DNA from: Minisyncoccota bacterium
Lineage (GTDB): Bacteria; Patescibacteriota; Minisyncoccia; Phycocordibacterales; Phycocordibacteraceae
Direction: 5' to 3'
DNA length: 13,897 nt
Assembly: GCA_028687085.1 (NCBI GenBank)
Contig: JAQUAU010000022.1
Location: 1-13,897, forward strand
Shown here piece by piece: positions 7,049 to 12,812 of the stretch (position 1 is its first letter; each line of letters opens with the position of its first letter). The notes under the pieces were generated by a model. The model was given only the letters and a program-made list of their open reading frames with translations. It ran no database searches and was not told the DNA's origin. The translations under genes and the position numbers were made by a program.

Positions 7049-7076
7049 TTGCAATTTCCTGGGTTTGGGCTATTGT
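7049..7076 (+). promoter_or_regulatory. Predicted promoter for fusA
   Basis: TTGCAA (7049-7054) and TATTGT (7071-7076) are 16 bases apart, each matching the consensus at 4 of 6 bases. Transcription would start near 7083, giving a short leader of about 35 bases that is AT-rich and lacks a Shine-Dalgarno site. The strong terminator upstream makes a promoter here necessary. Confidence 0.5.
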
Positions 7077-7117
7077 GTACTGAACGCTCCGGCGCTTTTT
7101 ATTTTTATTAAACTCTT

Positions 7118-9265
7118 ATGAACCGCGACTATCCTCTCGATAAAGTACGTAACTTCGGCATCATCGCGCACATCGATGCGGGCAAGACGACCACCAGCGA
7201 GCGCGTCCTCTTCTACACCGGCAGCCAGCACAAGATCGGCGAGGTGCACGAGGGCGAGACGACCACCGACTGGATGGAGCAGGAGCGCGAGCGCGGCATC
7301 ACTATCACCGCCGCCGCCATCACCTGCTTCTGGACCAAGACGGGAGAGAAAGATAAAAAAGATACGTCCAAGAAATACCGTTTCAATATCATCGACACCC
7401 CCGGACACATCGACTTCACCGCCGAAGTGAAGCGCTCGATGCGCGTGCTTGACGGCGCGATTGTCGTCTTCGACGGCGTGGCCGGCGTTGAGCCGCAGTC
7501 AGAGACCAACTGGCGCTATGCCGACGAGGCAGCGGTGCCGCGTGTCTGCTTCATCAACAAGCTCGATCGCACCGGTGCCTCCTTTGAGAGCTCCTACGCG
7601 AGCATCCTCGATCGGCTCTCGCCGAAGGCTATTCGCATGCAGATCCCTATCGGCGAAGAGGCGCAGCACGAAGGGTCTGTCGACTTGCTCACGATGAAGG
7701 CCTATACCTTTACCGGCAACATGGGCGAAGAGGTCGTCGAGGGCGAGATTCCGGCAAATCTGCTTGACGATGCTAAGAAGTACCGCGCCGAGCTCGTCGA
7801 ACGCATCGTCGAGAACGATGACGCAGCCATGGGCGCCTACCTCGAGGGCAAGGAGCCGAGCGTTGATGAGCTGAAGGCGATTCTCCGCAAGGCCGTCATC
7901 AACAACGAGATCTTCCCGGTCTACACCGGCTCGGCACTCAAGAATAAGGGCGTACAGCTCGTGCTCGATGCGGTCGTCGACTATCTCCCTTCGCCGCTTG
8001 ATCTCAAGCCGGTAACGGGCATCAATCCCAAGACCAATGAGCCGATCGAGCGCCACGCAAACGATGACGAACCCTTCTGCGCGCTCGCCTTTAAGCTCCA
8101 GACCGACCCTTTCGTCGGCGCACTGACCTTCTTCCGCGTGTATTCAGGCACCGTGACGGCCGGCTCCTATGTCTACAACTCAACCACCGGCTCTAAGGAG
8201 CGTGTCGGCCGCATCGTCCGCCTCCAGGCCGACAAGCGCGAAGAAGTCGAGAAGGTGTTCACCGGCGAAATAGCTGCAGCAGTCGGCCTTAAGGATACCA
8301 AGACCTCGCACACGCTCTGTGATGAGGCGAACCCAATCGTGCTCGAAGAGATTAAGTTCCCTGAGCCGGTCGTGTCGCTCCGCATCGAGCCTAAGACGAA
8401 GGCCGATCAGGAGAAGATGGGTGTCGCGCTCCGCAAACTTTCTGACGAGGACCCGACCTTCCGCATCAAGACCGATGAAGAGACGAACGAGACTATCATC
8501 TCAGGCATGGGTGAATTGCATCTTGAAATATTGGTGGACAGAATGAAACGCGAGTTCAACGTCGTTGCCGATGTGGGCAAGCCGCAGGTGGCCTATCGCG
8601 AAACGATTCTCGGCTCTTCTGAGGCAGAAGGGAAGTACATCAAGCAGACGGGTGGTAAGGGTCAGTATGGCCACGTGAAGATCCGCATGAAGAAGATGGA
8701 ACCGCTGGTGGAGGGTGCGAAGATGGCGAAGAACGTCACTCGCGAGGATCACTTCGAGTTCATCAACAACATCAAGGGTGGCGCGATCCCACAGGAGTTC
8801 ATCAATCCGGTCGAGAAGGGGCTCCGCGAGGCGATGAGCCGCGGCTTCCTCGCCGGCTTCCCGATGGTGGATATCTCGGTGGACCTCTACGACGGCTCGT
8901 ATCACGATGTCGACTCCTCAGAAATCGCGTACAAGATCGCTGCGTCGATGGCCTTTCAGGAGGCTGCGAGCAAAGCGAAGGCCGTCATCCTTGAGCCAAT
9001 CATGCGCGTCGAAGTTATCATCCCGGATCAGTTCATGGGCGACATCACGGGTAATATCTCGGGCAAGCGCGGGCAGATCGAGGGGATGGAAGAGCGCGGC
9101 TTGAATAAGGTCGTCAAAGCGAAAGTTCCGCTCTCTGAAATGTTCGGCTACACCACGACGCTCCGTTCGATGACCGAGGGTCGCGGCTCGATGACGATGG
9201 AGTTCGACCACTACGACGTCGTGCCGACCAATGTCGCCGCTGACATCATTGCGTCCCGCAAGTAA
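7118..9265 (+). CDS. fusA: Translation elongation factor G
   Basis: EF-G is the GTPase that drives ribosome translocation and, with RRF, ribosome recycling. The 715-residue product has the full five-domain length. The GTPase domain shows AHIDAGKT (17-24), the switch I region ERGITITAAA (58-67), DTPGH (93-97) and NKLD (147-150). A short Lys-rich insert (TGEKDKKDTSKK, about 75-86) lies between G2 and G3. Later landmarks include GMGELHLEILVDRMKREF, the GGKGQYGHVKI of domain IV, the domain V region with EPIM, and GDITGNISGKRGQIEGME. The ATG at 7118 gives the typical start NRDYPLDKVRNFGIIAHID. No Shine-Dalgarno site precedes it; the upstream bases are AT-rich and probably unstructured. It is followed by a very strong hairpin, so it is likely a single-gene unit here and not coupled to tuf. 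Confidence 0.99.
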   Translation: MNRDYPLDKVRNFGIIAHIDAGKTTTSERVLFYTGSQHKIGEVHEGETTTDWMEQERERGITITAAAITCFWTKTGEKDKKDTSKKYRFNIIDTPGHIDFTAEVKRSMRVLDGAIVVFDGVAGVEPQSETNWRYADEAAVPRVCFINKLDRTGASFESSYASILDRLSPKAIRMQIPIGEEAQHEGSVDLLTMKAYTFTGNMGEEVVEGEIPANLLDDAKKYRAELVERIVENDDAAMGAYLEGKEPSVDELKAILRKAVINNEIFPVYTGSALKNKGVQLVLDAVVDYLPSPLDLKPVTGINPKTNEPIERHANDDEPFCALAFKLQTDPFVGALTFFRVYSGTVTAGSYVYNSTTGSKERVGRIVRLQADKREEVEKVFTGEIAAAVGLKDTKTSHTLCDEANPIVLEEIKFPEPVVSLRIEPKTKADQEKMGVALRKLSDEDPTFRIKTDEETNETIISGMGELHLEILVDRMKREFNVVADVGKPQVAYRETILGSSEAEGKYIKQTGGKGQYGHVKIRMKKMEPLVEGAKMAKNVTREDHFEFINNIKGGAIPQEFINPVEKGLREAMSRGFLAGFPMVDISVDLYDGSYHDVDSSEIAYKIAASMAFQEAASKAKAVILEPIMRVEVIIPDQFMGDITGNISGKRGQIEGMEERGLNKVVKAKVPLSEMFGYTTTLRSMTEGRGSMTMEFDHYDVVPTNVAADIIASRK

Positions 9266-9273
9266 TTTTTGTT

Positions 9274-9296
9274 CAACACCTGGTGTTGTACACCAG
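9274..9296 (+). repeat. Overlapping inverted repeats before the fusA terminator
   Basis: CAACACC (9274-9280) and GGTGTTG (9282-9288) are perfect arms around one T. Overlapping them, CTGGTGT (9280-9286) and ACACCAG (9290-9296) pair around TGT. The last two bases belong to the left arm of the following terminator, so these structures compete with each other and slightly with the terminator. Confidence 0.5.
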
Positions 9297-9333
9297 CACA
9301 CCGGCCGCCCAGAGGCGGCCGGTGTGCTACTCT
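9295..9333 (+). terminator. Very strong hairpin after fusA
   Basis: AGCACACCGGCCGCC (9295-9309) pairs perfectly over 15 bp with GGCGGCCGGTGTGCT (9314-9328) around CAGA. The following bases (ACTCTT) are only weakly T-rich, but the stem strength and position after fusA support a terminator. It is nearly the same sequence as the hairpin after the next gene. Confidence 0.8.
9325..9333 (+). promoter_or_regulatory. Possible extended minus 10 promoter for the RDD gene
   Basis: TGCTACTCT (9325-9333) fits the TGn-TAnnnT pattern and partly overlaps the terminator right arm. Transcription would begin near 9340, about 25 bases before the RDD start. The same layout occurs at 10460-10468. Confidence 0.35.
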
Positions 9334-9364
9334 TGATGTCATACCATCATTAACCCATTCTTCA

Positions 9365-10405
9365 ATGCCGAACGAACAATTAGTCGCGCACATTCGGAGT
9401 GAATTTGTCCAGGGCGTGGACCGCGCTGCTGTCGTGCGCTCCTTGCTCGGAGCCGGTTGGCAAGTCGAAGATATCAATGCCGCCATAGCGGTTGTAGATC
9501 ATGCGTCGAGTCAAAATATTCCAACTGCGCCAAGTGGTGCACCACAGCTGCAGTACACGCCAGCGCCCACAGTGTCGACAATTAAATATGCAGGGTTTTG
9601 GGTCCGGGCTGGGGCAGTGGTCGTCGACGGCATCATTCTCGGTCTCGTTGGATTTGTCGTTTCTCTAGTATTCGGAGGAGCGGTTTATGCGCAGGCTATC
9701 TCGACCATCATTGGGTGGTTTCTCATCGTTTATATGGTGACAAAGTACCAAGCTTCACCAGGGAAGATGGCGGCGGGTTTGCATATCGAACGAACATCTG
9801 GTGACCGACTTGGGGCTGGGAGGGCTATTTTGCGCGAGCTTGTTGGTAAGTTCCTCTCTGCCGTCACATTAGGTATCGGGTATCTGATGGTCGCATGGAC
9901 AAAAAAGAAACAGGGCCTCCATGATATGGTTGCCGACACGGTTGTCGTTGAGAATGATCCGGGCAAGTCCAAGACCATATGGGTTGTGATTGGAGTTCTT
10001 GGGACACTTGTTCTGCCGCTAGTGATTATTGGTCTTATGGCAACAATCGTATTTGCGAGTTTAAATGTCGCACGCATGAAAGGGTACGACGCAATGGTCG
10101 AATCACAATTATCAACAGTCCAAATTCAGGCCGTGTTATATCATGGTGGTATTGGTAATGGAAGTTATTTGGGATACTGCAACAGTCCAGGGGCACTCAC
10201 TGCACTTGCGGACGCCTCTAGGGCAGGTACTGTGGACAATCTTGCCACTTCTTATGTCTGTAATGACAGTAAGGATGAATGGGCAGCATCTGTCCCTCTT
10301 AGAACTACAGCGAGTTACGAGTGCGCAGCTTCGACTGGAGTTATGACTGAAATCGCATCCCCACTCGCTAGTGGCCAAACTTCCTGTGGTTCGTCCGTTC
10401 AGTAG
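9365..10405 (+). CDS. RDD-family membrane protein fused to a type IV pilin-like C-terminal domain
   Basis: ATG 9365 is chosen over an in-frame start at 9269 because the extra 32 codons would translate the terminator hairpin. The 346-residue product has three parts. Residues 1-48 form a small helical, UBA-like module (LLGAGWQVEDINAAI). Residues about 70-200 match the RDD domain: FWVRAGAVVVDGIIL in the first helix, SPGKMAAGLHI, then LRELVGKF and KKQGLHDMVADTVVV. A third hydrophobic helix (about 207-235) passes into FASLNVARMKGYDAMVESQL, which closely resembles the helix of Parcubacteria pilins after the GFTLIE processing site, and is followed by a Cys-containing globular tail with VCNDSKDEWAASVPL. 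There is no prepilin-peptidase site before this helix. RDD proteins are membrane proteins of varied and often unknown role. No Shine-Dalgarno site is present. The 3' half is more AT-rich than neighbouring genes. Confidence 0.85.
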   Translation: MPNEQLVAHIRSEFVQGVDRAAVVRSLLGAGWQVEDINAAIAVVDHASSQNIPTAPSGAPQLQYTPAPTVSTIKYAGFWVRAGAVVVDGIILGLVGFVVSLVFGGAVYAQAISTIIGWFLIVYMVTKYQASPGKMAAGLHIERTSGDRLGAGRAILRELVGKFLSAVTLGIGYLMVAWTKKKQGLHDMVADTVVVENDPGKSKTIWVVIGVLGTLVLPLVIIGLMATIVFASLNVARMKGYDAMVESQLSTVQIQAVLYHGGIGNGSYLGYCNSPGALTALADASRAGTVDNLATSYVCNDSKDEWAASVPLRTTASYECAASTGVMTEIASPLASGQTSCGSSVQ

Positions 10406-10410
10406 ATTTC

Positions 10411-10429
10411 TACAAGGTTAAACCTTGTA
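10411..10429 (+). repeat. Palindrome before the RDD-gene terminator
   Basis: TACAAGGTT (10411-10419) and AACCTTGTA (10421-10429) are perfect arms around a single A, 5 bases after the stop codon. Its position before a GGCCGCC hairpin parallels the palindrome before the fusA terminator, though the sequence differs. Confidence 0.55.
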
Positions 10430-10430
10430 A

Positions 10431-10460
10431 ACACCGGCCGCCCTTAGGGGCGGCCGGTGT
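10431..10460 (+). terminator. Strong hairpin after the RDD/pilin-like gene
   Basis: ACACCGGCCGCCC (10431-10443) pairs perfectly with GGGCGGCCGGTGT (10448-10460) around TTAG. The downstream sequence has no long T-run. It shares ACACCGGCCGCC and GGCGGCCGGTGTG with the hairpin after fusA. Confidence 0.75.
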
Positions 10461-10468
10461 GTTAGTAT
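10460..10468 (+). promoter_or_regulatory. Predicted extended minus 10 promoter for the attenuator leader
   Basis: TGTTAGTAT (10460-10468) matches TGn-TAnnnT, with TAGTAT agreeing with the consensus at 4 of 6 bases. The predicted start of transcription, about 7 bases downstream, falls on the ATG at 10475, as is usual for leaderless messages. No minus 35 box is evident because that region is the terminator stem. Confidence 0.45.
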
Positions 10469-10474
10469 CTCTCT

Positions 10475-10543
10475 ATGGCGCACACGCAGAATCTCCTCGG
10501 GCTCCTCCTTACCACCTCAGGTGGAGGATTCAGTTGTGTCTAG
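10475..10543 (+). CDS. Candidate 22-residue Leu-rich leader peptide
   Basis: An ATG-to-TAG frame encodes MAHTQNLLGLLLTTSGGGF followed by SCV. Five leucines in six residues (NLLGLLLT; codons CTC CTC GGG CTC CTC CTT) resemble control-codon runs of amino-acid attenuator leaders. It lies 6 bases after a predicted extended minus 10 box, so it could be translated from a leaderless transcript; there is no Shine-Dalgarno site. It overlaps pairing regions of the downstream terminator. The ORF is short enough to occur by chance, so its translation is an inference. Confidence 0.45.
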   Translation: MAHTQNLLGLLLTTSGGGFSCV

Positions 10544-10600
10544 ATTCTAAAAGAAACCAGATACACCCGAGGCCTCCACCAGGAGGCCTCGATTCGTTTT
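10495..10600 (+). promoter_or_regulatory. Candidate transcription attenuator before the 101-residue gene
   Basis: The terminator hairpin is CGAGGCCTCC (10568-10577) with GGAGGCCTCG (10582-10591) around ACCA, followed by ATTCGTTTT. An alternative antiterminator pairs GGTGGAGG (10520-10527) with CCTCCACC (10573-10580), removing the terminator left arm. Upstream, TCCTCC (10503-10508), which lies on the Leu codons of the leader ORF, can pair with GGAGGA (10523-10528) and so free the terminator. CCTCGGG (10495-10501) can also pair with CCCGAGG (10566-10572). This is the 1:2, 2:3, 3:4 layout of attenuators. The region is CT- and GA-rich, which raises the chance of accidental pairing. Confidence 0.5.
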
Positions 10601-10631
10601 AGTTCTTTCCACAACTGACAAGGAGGGAAAT

Positions 10632-10937
10632 ATGGCTAGCAGATTAGTCACCAAGGCGCCTCTCGGCTTCACGCTTCTCGAAATGCATAGCGCACTCGCG
10701 GCGGCCGCGAATCAGCTGAACAGCGAACGAGCGCGCCTCGGTATCTCCCGTTTCGCCACGCTCTACGTCGGCCCGATGCTGATGAGTCCAGTCACGGATG
10801 AAGTTCTCTTCGTTGTCTCACATTCGGATAATGACCCGGATGCGGCTGAGCAGATTGATCTGGCGCTTGAGCGTCTCATCGAATCCCGGAGAAGAAACCG
10901 ATGGTGGTATCTTCGCCGGGACCCCTACTGCGCATGA
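10632..10937 (+). CDS. Small protein of unknown function behind the candidate attenuator
   Basis: The start at ATG 10632 is well supported by AGGAGG (10621-10626) at 5 bases' spacing, one of only three strong Shine-Dalgarno sites in the window. The 101-residue product has no convincing membrane helix. Residues about 12-17 read GFTLLE, identical to a prepilin-peptidase site, but the next residues (MHSALAAAANQLN) are not hydrophobic enough for a pilin stem, so this may be coincidence. The middle is predicted beta-rich (FATLYVGPMLM, EVLFVVSH), followed by an acidic helix (about 65-85) and a basic, Trp-rich end (RRRNRWWYLRR). I recognise no family. It is flanked by a candidate attenuator and a terminator, so it looks like an independently controlled single gene. 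Confidence 0.75.
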   Translation: MASRLVTKAPLGFTLLEMHSALAAAANQLNSERARLGISRFATLYVGPMLMSPVTDEVLFVVSHSDNDPDAAEQIDLALERLIESRRRNRWWYLRRDPYCA

Positions 10938-10962
10938 CCCGACATAATCGGGAAGTGCTGGT

Positions 10963-11007
10963 CGGCCGCCGTTCGCCCACAAGGCGAACCGGCGGCCGGT
11001 TTCTTTT
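10963..11007 (+). terminator. Rho-independent terminator after the 101-residue gene
   Basis: A stem of about 15 bp joins 10963-10977 (CGGCCGCCGTTCGCC) to 10983-10998, with C10989 bulged and loop CACAA, followed by GTTTCTTTT. It again uses the GGCCGCC/GGCGGCC arms seen in the two hairpins around the RDD gene. Confidence 0.85.
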
Positions 11008-11023
11008 GTTGTGCGCAACACAC

Positions 11024-11049
11024 TTTACAATCTGGAAAAGAGGTGTAAT
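11024..11049 (+). promoter_or_regulatory. Possible promoter for the 89-residue exported protein
   Basis: TTTACA (11024-11029) has 5/6 minus 35 matches, and TGTAAT (11044-11049) has 5/6 minus 10 matches. The 14-base gap is short; using TAATGT (11046-11051) gives 16 bases but fewer matches. An imperfect operator-like repeat TGTTG-TGCG-CAACA lies just upstream (11007-11020). Confidence 0.4.
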
Positions 11050-11059
11050 GTGCGGTGAC

Positions 11060-11074
11060 ACCCACGCCGTGGGT
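11060..11074 (+). repeat. Palindrome in the 5' leader of the 89-residue protein gene
   Basis: ACCCACG (11060-11066) and CGTGGGT (11068-11074) are perfect arms around C. It lies between the putative minus 10 box and the Shine-Dalgarno site, so it may be an operator or a leader hairpin. No regulator is identifiable here. Confidence 0.5.
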
Positions 11075-11093
11075 CTTTTAAAGGAGGTGCAAC

Positions 11094-11363
11094 GTGAAAA
11101 AACGCACATTATTGTTCCTTTCGTCCATCGCCATAGCTTCCGCCTTCGCCATGCCCGCTTACGCTGCTTCGGCCCAGGACGTAAACAGGGCCGTGACCGT
11201 CAAGCCGCCGACTCCGGCGCCGACGCTCGCCGCCGCCAAGGCCGACAAGAAAGAGCCCAAGAAAGCGAAAAAAGCCAAGAAGCCCCAGGCCAAGGAAGAC
11301 GCCAAGGCCAAAAAGGTCGGGGGCGATACCTTCAGGCTGAAGGCCGTCAAGATCAACACGTAG
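11094..11363 (+). CDS. Small exported Lys/Ala-rich protein, function unknown
   Basis: GTG 11094 is chosen because a near-perfect AAAGGAGGT (11080-11088) lies just upstream. The 89-residue product begins with a classic signal peptide (MKKRTLLFLSSIAIASAFA, cleavage likely after AYA near residue 24). The mature part, about 65 residues, has a Pro/Thr-rich stretch (VKPPTPAPTL), then a strongly basic run of Lys/Ala repeats (KKEPKKAKKAKKPQAKEDAKAKK) — 23 residues in all, about 52-74, given here as composition: mostly Lys and Ala — and a short end, FRLKAVKINT. Such a chain is probably disordered and positively charged, able to bind cell-wall polymers, nucleic acid or acidic surfaces. That is inference from charge only. 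It has its own terminator, and no family is recognised. Confidence 0.75.
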   Translation: MKKRTLLFLSSIAIASAFAMPAYAASAQDVNRAVTVKPPTPAPTLAAAKADKKEPKKAKKAKKPQAKEDAKAKKVGGDTFRLKAVKINT

Positions 11364-11388
11364 CACCTGGCCGGCGCCAAGCGCCACG

Positions 11389-11426
11389 GCGGGAGAGGAA
11401 CATTACCTCTCCCGCTTTTTCTTTTT
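11389..11426 (+). terminator. Rho-independent terminator before tuf
   Basis: GCGGGAGAGG (11389-11398) pairs perfectly with CCTCTCCCGC (11406-11415) around AACATTA and is followed by TTTTTCTTTTT. It isolates tuf from the accessory genes upstream. Confidence 0.93.
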
Positions 11427-11439
11427 CATCCCCAGCGTC

Positions 11440-11468
11440 TTGCGCTTTTATGACGGGTCGGGTACCTT
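11440..11468 (+). promoter_or_regulatory. Tentative tuf promoter
   Basis: TTGCGC (11440-11445) and TACCTT (11463-11468) are 17 bases apart. Each box matches only 3 of 6 consensus bases. A promoter must lie between the terminator ending at 11426 and tuf, but its exact place is unsure. Confidence 0.3.
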
Positions 11469-11510
11469 TACCTGTAACGCATCTTGGCGTCGCTCTTTGG
11501 CTTTCTGCTC

Positions 11511-11582
11511 GTGTGAGTCGGCAAGCCTTGGAGTTTGTTCCGACTCACGTCGGATTAATTCGTGATTTATTAATTAAACCGA
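11511..11582 (+). promoter_or_regulatory. Two-hairpin 5' leader of tuf
   Basis: The first stem joins GTGAGTCGG (11513-11521) and CCGACTCAC (11540-11548), perfect over 9 bp and extendable by two G-U pairs, with an 18-base loop. The second joins TCGGATTAATT (11550-11560) and AATTAAACCGA (11572-11582) with one mismatch and an 11-base loop. It ends 7 bases before the tuf ATG, so it could control ribosome access. There is no Shine-Dalgarno site. Confidence 0.55.
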
Positions 11583-11589
11583 TTATTGT

Positions 11590-12789
11590 ATGGCAGAATT
11601 CAATCGCAGCAAGCCGCACATGAACGTCGGCACCATCGGCCACGTTGACCACGGCAAGACGACCCTCACCGCCGGCATCCTCCACACCCTCGATATGCTC
11701 AAGGGCGAAGGCTACGGAGCCCGCGTCGAAGGCGTTGATAAGATCGACAGCGCACCTGAAGAGAAGGCGCGCGGTATTACTATTGCGCTCCACCACTCGG
11801 AGTATGAGTCGCCGAAGCGCCACTACGCGCACATCGACGCTCCAGGACACGCTGACTACATCAAGAACATGATCACCGGCGCCGCCCAGATGGATGGCGC
11901 GGTACTCGTGGTCGCAGCGACTGACGGCGTGATGCCCCAGACACGCGAGCACATCCTCCTTGCGAAGCAGGTGGGTCTCAAGAAGCTCATCGTCTTCCTC
12001 AACAAGGTGGACATGGTAGAAGAGGCAGACCTTATCGACCTCGTCGAAGAGGAGATTCGCGAGCTTCTCACCAAGCAGGGCTACGACGGCGCAAATACGC
12101 CGATTATCCGCGGTTCGGGCCTCAAGGCGCTCGAGGCGAAGGATATCAGCGACGAGTGGGCGCAGAAGGTGAAGACCCTCGTGGATACGATGGACACCTA
12201 CTTCGACCAGCCGGAGCGCGAGGTCAACAAGCCGTTCCTTATGCCGATCGAGGACATCTTCTCGATTGAAGGTCGCGGCACCGTGGTCACCGGCCGCATC
12301 GAGCGCGGTCAGGTCAAGGTCGGCGAGGAAGTCGAGATTGTCGGCATCAAGCCGACAGCCAAGACGACCGTCACCGGTATCGAGATGTTCAACAAGCAGC
12401 TCACCGAGGGTATGGCCGGCGACAACGCAGGCATCCTGCTCCGTGGTACCAAGAAAGAGGATGTGCATCGCGGCCAGGTTCTCTCGAAGAGCGGCTCGGT
12501 TACTCCGCACACCGATTTCGAGGCAGAAGTCTTCATCCTTTCTAAGGACGAAGGAGGTCGCCACACGCCATTCTTCTCAGGCTACAAGCCGCAGTTCTAC
12601 ATCCGCACCACGGACGTAACCGGCGAAGTCACCCTGCCGGAAGGCAAGGAGATGGTGATGCCGGGCGACACGGTCACCTTCAAGGTGAAGCTCACCGCAC
12701 CGGTTGCACTCGAAGAGCAGCAGCACTTCGCGATTCGCGAAGGCGGCAAGACGGTCGGCGCCGGCGTCGTGACGAAGATCACCGCCTAA
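11590..12789 (+). CDS. tuf: Translation elongation factor Tu
   Basis: EF-Tu is the GTPase that delivers aminoacyl-tRNA to the ribosomal A site. The 399-residue product has the expected length and all three domains. The GTPase motifs are GHVDHGKT (17-24), ARGITIA in switch I (60-66), DAPGH (83-87, including the catalytic His) and NKVD (138-141). Domain II shows FSIEGRGTVVTGRIERG, and the end reads AIREGGKTVGAGVVTKI. The usual DCPGH is DAPGH here, and the protein contains no cysteine. The start at ATG 11590 gives the expected MAEFNRSKPHMNVGTIGHVD. It is followed after 23 bases by rpsJ, the usual order at the str/S10 junction, and probably shares its transcript. Confidence 0.99.
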   Translation: MAEFNRSKPHMNVGTIGHVDHGKTTLTAGILHTLDMLKGEGYGARVEGVDKIDSAPEEKARGITIALHHSEYESPKRHYAHIDAPGHADYIKNMITGAAQMDGAVLVVAATDGVMPQTREHILLAKQVGLKKLIVFLNKVDMVEEADLIDLVEEEIRELLTKQGYDGANTPIIRGSGLKALEAKDISDEWAQKVKTLVDTMDTYFDQPEREVNKPFLMPIEDIFSIEGRGTVVTGRIERGQVKVGEEVEIVGIKPTAKTTVTGIEMFNKQLTEGMAGDNAGILLRGTKKEDVHRGQVLSKSGSVTPHTDFEAEVFILSKDEGGRHTPFFSGYKPQFYIRTTDVTGEVTLPEGKEMVMPGDTVTFKVKLTAPVALEEQQHFAIREGGKTVGAGVVTKITA

Positions 12790-12812
12790 GTATCGACTTG
12801 AATCAGACTCAT

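Noticed and set aside
9269..9364. In-frame N-terminal extension of the RDD gene from 9269
   Set aside because: It would translate both arms of the perfect fusA terminator hairpin; the ATG at 9365 gives a sensible helical start.
10901..11623. 240-codon + strand frame across two terminators and the exported-protein gene
   Set aside because: It overlaps terminators and the well-supported gene at 11094 in another frame; its basic low-complexity product is typical of a shadow.
11545..12564. 339-codon open frame on the minus strand
   Set aside because: It is antisense to tuf and explained by codon bias of that gene.
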